A DNA stretch of 5,781 nt from contig JALUKJ010000017.1 in assembly GCA_027056615.1 (NCBI GenBank), positions 1-5,781 on the forward strand, read 5' to 3'. A program made the translations under genes and the position numbers. The stretch is from Campylobacteraceae bacterium. Lineage in GTDB: Bacteria > Campylobacterota > Campylobacteria > Campylobacterales > Sulfurovaceae. Positions 1-5,781 of this stretch are shown piece after piece (the stretch's first letter is position 1; the number at the start of each line of letters is the position of its first letter). The notes below the pieces were generated by a model. It made no database searches and was not told where the DNA came from. It saw only the letters and a program-made list of their open reading frames with translations.

Positions 1-462
1 ATTACAGATAGTTTCTCTAACCGAAAACTAAGACTTCTACTAAAATCTTTAATAACAGGTGACCTCTTTACCTTTGAGCGAATATTTAGTGAGTTTGTAA
101 GAGATACACTCTCATTTTACGATACAGCCAAGAAAAATGTAGAGAGTGTCTATCATGCCTTTTTCTTAGGATTATTAGTCAATCTTGGCGATTATGAAGT
201 TATCTCAAACCAAGAGGCAGGATATGGAAGGGTTGATATTATGCTCCTTCACAAAACCGATAAACAAAAACTTGCTATTGTCATGGAGTTGAAGACTATT
301 GATGATTTTATGGACGAGACTAAAGAGAATGCTCTAAATAGTGCTGTTGAGCAGATAAAAGAGAAAGAGTATATTGCTTTAGTGAGAAAGCGAGGATATA
401 GCAATATTTTAAGTTTTGGTGTGGTGTTTGATGGTAAGAGGGTTTGGGTTAAGGAGGTTTAG
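1..462 (+). CDS. AAA-ATPase-like protein with C-terminal PD-(D/E)XK nuclease domain (DUF1703 type), 3' part only
   Basis: The frame is open from base 1 to the TAG at 460-462, giving 153 residues with no start in view, so this is the C-terminal part of a longer gene. Seen: a helical segment (residues about 1-55) with FYDTAKKNVESVYHAFFLGL, then GRVDIML with Asp79 and VMELK with Glu96 and Lys98, then AVEQIKEKEY and a final FDGKRVWV strand. The order D-(16)-ExK followed by the QI..K.Y helix is the PD-(D/E)XK core of the DUF1703 family. Known of the family: an N-terminal AAA-ATPase-like domain precedes this nuclease-like domain, and the full protein is usually about 500 residues, so roughly two thirds is missing here. 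The catalytic residues look intact. The biological role of the family is not settled; a nucleic-acid or defence-related role is inference. An ATG at 241 falls inside the nuclease core and is not the start. The gene converges on the minus-strand genes to its right. Confidence 0.85.
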   Translation: MTDSFSNRKLRLLLKSLITGDLFTFERIFSEFVRDTLSFYDTAKKNVESVYHAFFLGLLVNLGDYEVISNQEAGYGRVDIMLLHKTDKQKLAIVMELKTIDDFMDETKENALNSAVEQIKEKEYIALVRKRGYSNILSFGVVFDGKRVWVKEV

Positions 463-481
463 ATAATATTGTAAATTCAAT

Positions 482-658
482 TTAAAACAGCGACAGATAT
501 ATCAACCTCTTCCCATTCTCCTTAGTTTTAACTTTTGGATTATATTTCCTTAAAAAGTTGGCAAACTCTTTAGCTGTTGTGTAGCCGTACTGTTGAGCAA
601 TTTCCATAATTTTTCTATTTTTGTAGTTCATCTTTTTCCCCATACTTTTTAATATCAT
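482..658 (-). CDS. Small basic hypothetical protein, about 58 aa
   Basis: Not recognised. A minus-strand frame runs from ATG at 658-656 to TAA at 484-482. The product is strongly basic (about 14 Lys/Arg against 3 Glu) with a central part KIMEIAQQYGYTTAKEFANF that reads as two amphipathic helices around a Gly-Tyr turn, followed by a Lys-rich tail ending YLSLF. This resembles a small helix-turn-helix or other nucleic-acid-binding fold, but that is inference. Start choice is uncertain. ATG 658 has AGAG eight bases upstream, the same spacing as the kinase gene's ribosome site. In-frame ATGs at 643 and 631 would give 53 and 49 residues, and the one at 631 opens the well-structured part and has a GGGG six bases upstream. 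Codons look ordinary for this genome and hydrophobic residues are spaced as in a real protein, which argues against chance. It converges with the nuclease gene, 19 bases between stop codons. Confidence 0.5.
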   Translation of the reverse strand: MILKSMGKKMNYKNRKIMEIAQQYGYTTAKEFANFLRKYNPKVKTKENGKRLIYLSLF

Positions 659-666
659 TTTTATTG

Positions 667-683
667 CTCTAATTTTAATAGAG
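667..683. repeat. Short palindrome CTCTA-N7-TAGAG upstream of the small gene
   Basis: Perfect 5-base arms at 667-671 and 679-683 around an AT spacer. The left arm contains, on the minus strand, the AGAG that would serve as ribosome binding site for an ATG at 658. It could be an operator half-site pair or a hairpin hiding the ribosome site, but arms this short also occur by chance in AT-rich DNA. Confidence 0.25.
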
Positions 684-703
684 AATTATGGAGAAAAGCT
701 TAA

Positions 704-744
704 TTTCTTTAAAATACCTTTATTTTTAAAGAAAATTTTTTTTT
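704..744 (+). terminator. AT-rich hairpin followed by nine T's, terminator-like on the plus strand
   Basis: Arms TTTCTTTAAAA (704-714) and TTTTAAAGAAA (724-734) are perfect 11-base reverse complements with a 9-base loop (715-723). One A is followed by nine T's (736-744) on the plus strand, the layout of an intrinsic terminator for rightward transcription. Only one of the eleven pairs is G:C, so the stem is weak. The only rightward gene ends at 462, about 240 bases earlier, which would make a long 3' untranslated tail running antisense to the small gene. Alternatively the A/T tracts are part of the small gene's promoter region. No T-run follows the stem on the minus strand, so it does not fit as the operon's terminator. 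Confidence 0.35.
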
Positions 745-786
745 AAAAATATTGCCTGTTTTAATATATTTTAAGCCAATATTTTT
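745..786. repeat. Inverted repeat, 10-base arms, AT-rich
   Basis: AAAAATATTG at 745-754 pairs perfectly with CAATATTTTT at 777-786 across a 22-base spacer that itself contains the palindrome AATATATT (763-770). It sits directly after the nine-T run of the preceding hairpin, 28 bases past the ODP gene's stop in the direction of leftward transcription. It may form a stem in the 3' tail of the operon mRNA. Function not shown by sequence. Confidence 0.35.
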
Positions 787-788
787 TT

Positions 789-809
789 AATAAAAATTAA
801 TTTTTTATT
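789..809. repeat. AT-only inverted repeat just after the ODP stop codon
   Basis: AATAAAAA (789-796) and TTTTTATT (802-809) are perfect 8-base arms around a 5-base loop, lying 5 bases beyond the ODP stop on the minus strand. This is where a terminator for the four-gene operon would be expected, but the stem has no G:C pair and no clear U-tract follows it on the minus strand, so I do not call it a terminator. It could be a weak or factor-assisted 3' end. Confidence 0.3.
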
Positions 810-814
810 GCATT

Positions 815-1624
815 TTAATCGTTAACAATAAAACTCAACTCCTCATCACTAATCTCTCTAAAATAGTCCATACCACACTTTAAATTTTTGAGATAAGCAA
901 AAGCTTTATTGACATTTTCTTGTGTAATAATACTCCCATGTTGTGGCATAATATTTGTTACTTCTCTATCTTTGAAATTAATTAAAAAATTTCTAGCAGC
1001 TTTATTTGAGGCGATATATCCTTGATGAAAAAAGTCCATATCCTCTTTATGTTTATCGAAATCATCTTCTAATAATAGTTTCCATTCTAAACTAATGGCT
1101 GCCCAAATATCTCCAGAGAAGAGTGTTTTAGTGTGACGATTATAGATTGTCACAGCACCAGGTGCATGCATAAATGGTGAGGGAATAAACTCTAGTACAG
1201 CTCCTGAATCAAGTGTTAAAGATGGGTTTGTTTCAGTATTAAAATATTTATACTTTTCTTCCTCTTTCATATAGTGTTTAATCAATACATTTGTATTTGG
1301 AGAAGTGATAATCTCTATATTAGGGTTTAACTCAAGCCAGTCTACCATTGCAGATGTTACATCAGGGTCTTGATGATTGGCAAATACTTTAGTAATATAT
1401 GTTAAGGGTATTACTTGTTTAATTCGTTTAATTGTCTCTTGAAACTCTCCTCTACTTCCACAATCTATAATTATCCCTTCTCTTTTATCTTTAATAAGAT
1501 AGATATTGCTTCTAAGTGCCTCTGAAGATGTTGTTCCTACCCAGTATATTTTATGATGCCCTTTATCTATTAAAAGAACTGCATCATTGGAGAGGTCATA
1601 TTTTTTATTTATATCTTTGTTCAT
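815..1624 (-). CDS. ODP-like diiron protein, metallo-beta-lactamase fold, likely O2/redox sensor
   Basis: A 269-residue soluble protein with one metallo-beta-lactamase domain of the flavodiiron/ODP branch. Visible metal ligands: His84, Asp86 and Asp88 in ANHQDPDVTSAM, His153 in SPFMHAPGAV, Asp172 in LFSGDIWA and His229 in MPQHGS. These match the six diiron ligands of flavodiiron proteins, with Asp86 in the place of the usual Glu and Val89 where hydrolases of this superfamily have a second His. The flavodoxin domain that makes flavodiiron proteins NO/O2 reductases is absent, and the length fits a stand-alone ODP. Known of the family: ODP from Treponema denticola binds a diiron centre and acts as an O2/iron sensor for a chemoreceptor that lacks a sensor domain. 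Inference: here it serves the adjoining two-component system. It is the last gene of the operon. Its ATG overlaps the previous stop by four bases (ATGA), with a weak AGG (1630-1632) five bases upstream, indicating translational coupling. An oxidoreductase role remains possible. Confidence 0.85.
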   Translation of the reverse strand: MNKDINKKYDLSNDAVLLIDKGHHKIYWVGTTSSEALRSNIYLIKDKREGIIIDCGSRGEFQETIKRIKQVIPLTYITKVFANHQDPDVTSAMVDWLELNPNIEIITSPNTNVLIKHYMKEEEKYKYFNTETNPSLTLDSGAVLEFIPSPFMHAPGAVTIYNRHTKTLFSGDIWAAISLEWKLLLEDDFDKHKEDMDFFHQGYIASNKAARNFLINFKDREVTNIMPQHGSIITQENVNKAFAYLKNLKCGMDYFREISDEELSFIVND

Positions 1625-2691
1625 GATAACCTATCTTTAATATCTTTAAATTGTTCAAAATTATCTGCAAATAGAGTTACTAGTGCAGGGTCAAACTTAA
1701 TACCTTTCTCTCGTTTAATAATATCAAGTGCTTCAGAAGAAGATACAATATCTGGAGAGTATATTCGAGAAGTGGTTAACTCATCATAGTAGTTAATAAT
1801 TGAAGCAATTCGTCCATAAAGAGGAATGGCTTCACCTTTTAGAGCATGAGGATAACCACTCCCATCCCAATTCTCTTGATGTGTTAAGATGACCTCTTTT
1901 GCCATTTTAATTAAGGTAGTCTCTTCTAACTCTTCTAATATATCTAACCCTAAAAGAGGATAAGATTTAAATGCTTTAGAGTTTGGATTCATTCTCTCTT
2001 CTTTGGGAACACGAAGTAACCCGATGTCATAAATAGACATAGAGTAGTATAAATTATCAATCTCCTTGGAGTTTAATCCATTTAGCTTTGCCATTATTTT
2101 AGAGTACTCTCCTATTCTCTTTGAAGCATAAACATCATCTTCTCCACTCTTTTCATGAGAATTTTCATGGGCAATATTTCCAAGTTTCTCTAAAAGCTTT
2201 TTTTGTGAACCTATAGCAATCTCTATGGCTTCTTTTAGATGACATAGATTAGAAGAAGAGGAAGACTCTTCCTCTTGTATCTCACTTAAAAGTTCGGAGA
2301 ACTTTTTAATACGTAAGTGGTTATAGACACGTAGTTTTAACTCTTCAGGACTAAAAGGTTTAGAGATAAAGTCATCTGCTCCCATCTGATATGTTTTTCG
2401 TTTCTCTTCCTCTTTTGAAGTAACAACAATAACAGGAATATCTCTATATTCTGCATTTGATTTTAAATATTCTAATGTTTCAAATCCATTCATCTCAGGC
2501 ATCATTAAATCTAGCAAAATCAAATCTATCACTTCTTTTTCTAAAATAGCAAGAGCCTCTTTCCCATTATTAGCTTGTAGTACATTTATGCTCTTATAGT
2601 CATCAAAAATTGCAATTGCTAACTCTTGATTAAACTCATCATCATCAACATTTAATAGAATTGTATCTTCAAAACTTTCAAAATCTTTCAT
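1621..2691 (-). CDS. Response regulator: receiver domain plus degenerate HD-GYP domain
   Basis: A 356-residue cytoplasmic response regulator. The receiver (about 8-128) looks active: acidic Asp16-Asp18, phospho-acceptor Asp61 in LLDLMMPEMNG, Thr91 and Lys111 in SKPF. A linker (about 129-185) carries EEESSSSS and a helix. The C-terminal domain (about 187-345) aligns with HD-GYP cyclic-di-GMP phosphodiesterases and keeps HQENWDGSGYP (GYP at 279-281) and FDP near the end. However, the HD pair is YD (Tyr221-Asp222), the following GK is Gly224-Leu225, the next metal His is Tyr244, the second His of HHE is Gln272, and the late metal Asp is Asn300. Known: HD-GYP enzymes need these residues for the metal centre. 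Inference: the domain is catalytically dead and acts by binding a partner or nucleotide. ATG follows the kinase stop with no gap; AGAGGA at 2699-2704, inside the kinase's last codons, gives a good ribosome site. Likely receives phosphate from kinase His636. Confidence 0.88.
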   Translation of the reverse strand: MKDFESFEDTILLNVDDDEFNQELAIAIFDDYKSINVLQANNGKEALAILEKEVIDLILLDLMMPEMNGFETLEYLKSNAEYRDIPVIVVTSKEEEKRKTYQMGADDFISKPFSPEELKLRVYNHLRIKKFSELLSEIQEEESSSSSNLCHLKEAIEIAIGSQKKLLEKLGNIAHENSHEKSGEDDVYASKRIGEYSKIMAKLNGLNSKEIDNLYYSMSIYDIGLLRVPKEERMNPNSKAFKSYPLLGLDILEELEETTLIKMAKEVILTHQENWDGSGYPHALKGEAIPLYGRIASIINYYDELTTSRIYSPDIVSSSEALDIIKREKGIKFDPALVTLFADNFEQFKDIKDRLS

Positions 2692-4767
2692 CTATTTATC
2701 CTCTGTAGAAGGGTTTAAAAGTAGAGATATATGTTCCATTAACTTATTTTTACCATCTACAATTGATATAAAGTCACCTCTTTCTGCCTCTTTTTGTAAA
2801 TCTCCTGCAAATTTAGCTAACTCTTTAATCCCAATATTTGATAAGACACCTTTTAGTGCATGAAAATCTTCTACTAACTCTTTAATATCTTTATTTTCAA
2901 CATTTTTTTCAATTCTATCAAAATAGGTTTTAATTGAAGAGAGAGCTTTTTGGTAAAGTTTATTGGCTACAGTATCATTAAAGTTATTTTTTAGATGATT
3001 TAGTGCTATATTTTTCATACTTAAACCATCTTCTATAGAAGATGGTTTTGTAGCTTCTTTATTATTTGTTGATGTCTCTTCTTCTTCTACTTTTTTTACG
3101 GTTGTAAACTCATTATTAAGAAGTTTCATTAGTTTGTTTTCAATATCTTTTTTCTCTAAAGGCTTCTCAATAAAGTCATTCATACCAGACTCTTGGGCTG
3201 CTAGTTTATCCTCTTTATAGACATTGGCAGACATACAGAGAATAGGAAGTTTTTTATCAAACTCTCTAATCTTCTTTGTAGCTTCAAGTCCATTCATAAC
3301 AGGCATACGCATATCCATTAAAACAGCATCATAGGTATTATTTTTAACTTTCTCTACAGCAATTAGACCATTTTCTGCTGTATCACAGTCAATAGAGAAG
3401 AAGTTATTGAGCATCTCTTTTTCATACTCTCTATTTAAATCAACATCTTCAACAATTAAGATATTTAATCCAGAGTAGTCAACCTCTTTATTAGACTCAA
3501 AGAATTCTCTGGAGTAGACCTCTTCAATCTGTTTAATAAAACGCTGGTGAGGAATTGGCTTATTAATCATCTTATCAAAATCAGAGAAGTTTTTATCATT
3601 TTCTCCATCAACTACAGCAACTAATTTAATATCAGGATTAATTGCTCTTAATGTTCCTGCAATATCTATAGTATGGTTTTTGAAAATATTAGTATCAAAA
3701 ATAGCCATATCATAAAAACGTCCTGCAGCTACCATTTGAACCAATGAAGCTGTAATATCTCCATTAATTACATCATGGTTTTGGAAATTAACACCAAGAT
3801 TAAGAAACTCTTTTGATACTTTCTCAACAAAAGCATCTCTAGTAGAGAACATCATAATATTGGCACCTTTTAATGTTTTACCAATCTCTTTTTTATTTGC
3901 TTTTTCAACAATAAAAGTTACTTCAAATCTACTACCAACACCTTTTTTAGAGTCAACAGTAATTTGTCCATCCATAAGATGAGAAATCTCTTGAGATATG
4001 TAGAGTCCCAATCCTGTACCTTGGGTTTTATCGGTAGATTGGAATGGGTTAAAAAGTGTATTTGCAACTTCATCAGGAATACCATTCCCTGTGTCATCCA
4101 CATTGGCAACTACTTTTACTTTATTGTTGTTTAGCTCTTCTATTGTTTTAACATAGAAACGAATTGAACCTTTTTTAGTAAACTTTGCAGCGTTAGATAG
4201 GAGGTTAATAAAAATCTGTTTAATTCTCTTATCATCAGCATTGATGGTATATTCAAGCATAGGAATATCTACAATAAAATCAACATCTTTTGCTATTCTT
4301 GAATGAATAAGATTAGCACAGTCATTTAAAATATCATCTAGCTCAACCTCTCTTGGAGAGATTTCAATCTTATTGTCTCCAATTTTAGCCACATCAAGTA
4401 GGTCACTAACCAAAGAGAGTAGGTGATTTGAACTCTGAATCATACTGTCTAAATATCTCTTTTGTTTATTATTAAGTGCAGTATCATCAAGAAGTTCACC
4501 ATACCCTAAAATGGCTGTCAGTGGTGTTCTTAACTCATGACTCACAGAGGCAATAAAACGTTTTTCATTACTTAGTGAAGCCTCTAGTTCAGCATTTACC
4601 TCAGTTAAAAGGTGGGAGATGGTTAATTTATTCTCATTGGTAACTTTATATTTTTTATTTAACTGATGATACTTATTCTCAAATGCACGAATACGTTGAA
4701 GTGTAATCTCTTTGTCTTTAAAATCTGGTGCTAACTCTATAGCTTTAGTTATATTTTCTACTAACAT
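2692..4767 (-). CDS. Soluble hybrid histidine kinase: HisKA, HATPase, pseudo-receiver, receiver, HPt
   Basis: A 691-residue kinase with no transmembrane segment and no recognisable sensor domain. Residues 1-70 are helical, probably coiled coil. HisKA carries His77 in SVSHELRTP. The ATPase domain shows the N box NLLSNAAKF (188-196), G1 box DDTGNGI (224-230), FNPF (239-242) and G2 box GTGLGL (250-255). Residues about 298-420 fold like a receiver but lack the acidic pair (MMFSTRD), keeping only Asp358 and Lys403, so this is a pseudo-receiver. A true receiver follows (about 433-550): Glu440-Asp441, Asp485 in LMDMRMP, Ser513, Lys535. An acidic Thr/Asn/Glu-rich linker leads to an HPt domain (about 585-685) with His636 in FHALKG. 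The expected relay is His77 to Asp485 to His636 to Asp61 of the next gene's receiver. The ATG is one base past the FIST stop, with AGAGAGAG (4776-4783) eight bases upstream. Input must come from another protein, most likely the FIST or ODP product. Confidence 0.93.
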   Translation of the reverse strand: MLVENITKAIELAPDFKDKEITLQRIRAFENKYHQLNKKYKVTNENKLTISHLLTEVNAELEASLSNEKRFIASVSHELRTPLTAILGYGELLDDTALNNKQKRYLDSMIQSSNHLLSLVSDLLDVAKIGDNKIEISPREVELDDILNDCANLIHSRIAKDVDFIVDIPMLEYTINADDKRIKQIFINLLSNAAKFTKKGSIRFYVKTIEELNNNKVKVVANVDDTGNGIPDEVANTLFNPFQSTDKTQGTGLGLYISQEISHLMDGQITVDSKKGVGSRFEVTFIVEKANKKEIGKTLKGANIMMFSTRDAFVEKVSKEFLNLGVNFQNHDVINGDITASLVQMVAAGRFYDMAIFDTNIFKNHTIDIAGTLRAINPDIKLVAVVDGENDKNFSDFDKMINKPIPHQRFIKQIEEVYSREFFESNKEVDYSGLNILIVEDVDLNREYEKEMLNNFFSIDCDTAENGLIAVEKVKNNTYDAVLMDMRMPVMNGLEATKKIREFDKKLPILCMSANVYKEDKLAAQESGMNDFIEKPLEKKDIENKLMKLLNNEFTTVKKVEEEETSTNNKEATKPSSIEDGLSMKNIALNHLKNNFNDTVANKLYQKALSSIKTYFDRIEKNVENKDIKELVEDFHALKGVLSNIGIKELAKFAGDLQKEAERGDFISIVDGKNKLMEHISLLLNPSTEDK

Positions 4768-4768
4768 A

Positions 4769-5781
4769 TTATTTTCTCTCTCTTAATAGGGCAGTTACAA
4801 ATGTTTCATTGTGAAAAGCATTTCCTCCGTTAGGAAATGCACCAATCTCTCCATAGGCATAAAAACCAACTAATGGAACTTGGGTTACTTGATAAATAGC
4901 TTCAATCTCTTCAATAGCATATTCGCCTAAAACCTGTTTTCGAGAACAACAGGGGAAGAGAAGTCCAATTTCTGGTTCAAAACCTTTATGTTTGCTCAAA
5001 ACTTCATTAATACTCTTTTCAACATAAGGAATAATAGCTTTACCTCTAGCTGTAGAGAGTCTAACTCTTGACTTCTCTTCAACGTGTCCTGCAAAGACCA
5101 ATGCACCTGTTTTCTCATCTATATCAAGAATAGCTCTGTAGACAATTTGACCATTTTTTAGACGAACCTCTAGTGGGTACTCTATTCCTGTTTGAGGCAT
5201 ATCATCAGCTGTTACATTAAGATACTTTTTATAGAAATCAATAGCAGGTTTGTCTTCTATCTCATAAACTATGTTTTTATTGGCTTTAGTTACAATTCTC
5301 TCTTGACCAATGCCTGTCCAACCAAATGCCCTAGTTCCAATAATATCTATCTTCTCTAAATCTAGTACAAGAACAATAATACCATGTGAGGAGAAGTTCT
5401 CTTTTGAAAAGACAAAGGTATCTTTTAAAATCAAATCATCTCCTGCTGCACCACCAAAAATATACTCCACACCTGTAGAGACAATACCTTGGCTATATCC
5501 ATCATTATCAAAGTCAAGTCCTGAGGTTATTGTAATAATAGAAGGGTTAGCATATTGCTCTTTTGCCCATGCTCCAACACGTTTACCTATCTCATAGTAT
5601 CTACTATCTTCTATTTGTAGAAGCCTTAAAGAGATGGCACTAGGGTCAATGTCTAAAAGCATACAGACAATAGTCTCCTCTTTCTCCTTTGCTCCATGTT
5701 GCTCATCTGCAAAAATTTCTCCCACCGTAGTTGCACCAAAAACCATAAAGGGATAGTTATTAAGCTCCACTACTAGTTTTC
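4769..5781 (-). CDS. FIST-domain (FIST_N + FIST_C) cytoplasmic sensor protein, N-terminus outside the window
   Basis: The frame is open from the right edge to TAA at 4771-4769. The first start-like codon, GTG at 5770-5768, is unlikely to be the real start: the codons before it (Lys-Leu-Val) remain open to base 5781, and the protein enters at FGATTVGEIF, which in FIST_N lies several dozen residues in. Counting from that GTG: FIST_N marks are ATTVGEI (13-19), GGAAGDD (106-112) and FGWTGIG (149-155); FIST_C marks are PCCSRKQVLG (273-282), GFYAYGEIG (302-310) and HNET (320-323). No membrane segment is seen. Known of the family: FIST is a ligand-sensing domain often encoded beside or fused to signalling proteins, and the NosP subgroup binds heme and NO and regulates a neighbouring histidine kinase. 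Inference: this protein is the input for the kinase that starts one base downstream. The sequence alone does not tell heme binding from another small ligand. Confidence 0.9.
   Translation of the reverse strand, partial: KLVVELNNYPFMVFGATTVGEIFADEQHGAKEKEETIVCMLLDIDPSAISLRLLQIEDSRYYEIGKRVGAWAKEQYANPSIITITSGLDFDNDGYSQGIVSTGVEYIFGGAAGDDLILKDTFVFSKENFSSHGIIVLVLDLEKIDIIGTRAFGWTGIGQERIVTKANKNIVYEIEDKPAIDFYKKYLNVTADDMPQTGIEYPLEVRLKNGQIVYRAILDIDEKTGALVFAGHVEEKSRVRLSTARGKAIIPYVEKSINEVLSKHKGFEPEIGLLFPCCSRKQVLGEYAIEEIEAIYQVTQVPLVGFYAYGEIGAFPNGGNAFHNETFVTALLRERK

Noticed and set aside
241..462. ATG at 241 as start of a short 73-residue protein
   Set aside because: The same frame is open back to base 1 and codes for conserved DUF1703 sequence, including the catalytic Asp79 just before this ATG.
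463..814. tRNA, CRISPR array, insertion-sequence ends or riboswitch in the gap
   Set aside because: No cloverleaf, no regularly spaced direct repeats, no transposase remnant with flanking inverted ends and target duplication, and no recognisable aptamer. Only the small frame and AT-rich inverted repeats are seen.
644..814. Sigma-70 type promoter for the small gene on the minus strand
   Set aside because: Many TATTAA/TATTTT-like hexamers occur by composition alone and no -35/-10 pair stands out with proper spacing, so none is called.
815..1624. Beta-lactamase, glyoxalase II or complete flavodiiron reductase
   Set aside because: The HxDxDV motif and diiron ligand pattern are of the flavodiiron/ODP branch, not the HxHxDH of hydrolases, and no flavodoxin domain is present in this gene or in its neighbours.
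1621..2691. Active cyclic-di-GMP phosphodiesterase
   Set aside because: The HD histidine and several further metal ligands are replaced (Tyr221, Leu225, Tyr244, Gln272, Asn300), so activity cannot be assumed from the GYP motif.
3918..4109. Open frame of 63 codons on the minus strand
   Set aside because: It is an out-of-frame reading inside the kinase ATPase domain, over the G1 and G2 boxes, and has no ribosome site or family resemblance.
5310..5597. Open frame of 95 codons on the plus strand
   Set aside because: It lies wholly opposite the FIST coding region, whose motifs are clear. The translation is Ser/Pro-rich with no domain and is the antisense of conserved FIST residues.

Overview
The window is AT-rich, and its protein sequences and gene style (tight operon, sensor-less hybrid kinase, stand-alone diiron beta-lactamase-fold protein, short AT-only intergenic regions) suggest a Campylobacterota-type bacterium of the Sulfurimonas/Sulfurovum/Arcobacter kind. 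That taxonomic guess is inference from style, not from a marker gene.

Layout. Bases 1-462 (+) hold the C-terminal end of an AAA-ATPase-like / PD-(D/E)XK nuclease protein whose start lies left of the window. Bases 463-814 are mostly non-coding and very AT-rich. They contain one probable small basic-protein gene on the minus strand (482-658) and a cluster of AT-rich inverted repeats (704-809), one of which is followed by nine T's on the plus strand. From 815 to the right edge, everything is on the minus strand. In order of transcription: a FIST-domain sensor (5781-4769, N-terminus outside the window), a soluble hybrid histidine kinase (4767-2692), a response regulator with a degenerate HD-GYP domain (2691-1621) and an ODP-type diiron metallo-beta-lactamase-fold protein (1624-815). 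The junctions are +1, 0 and -4 bases, so the four genes almost certainly form one translationally coupled operon. Its promoter must lie beyond base 5781.

How the genes may work together. The kinase has no transmembrane segment and no PAS, GAF or other recognisable input domain. It is flanked by two proteins of families known as stand-alone gas or redox sensors: FIST proteins, which include the NO-sensing NosP group, and ODP, a diiron oxygen/iron sensor described with sensor-less chemoreceptors. All phosphorelay residues are present: kinase His77, kinase receiver Asp485, HPt His636 and response-regulator Asp61. The output domain has a GYP motif but has lost the H of the HD pair and several other metal ligands, so it probably signals by binding rather than by hydrolysing cyclic-di-GMP. 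The whole reads as a cytoplasmic signalling module, possibly with two gas inputs (heme/NO-like and diiron/O2). This is the most interesting content of the window.
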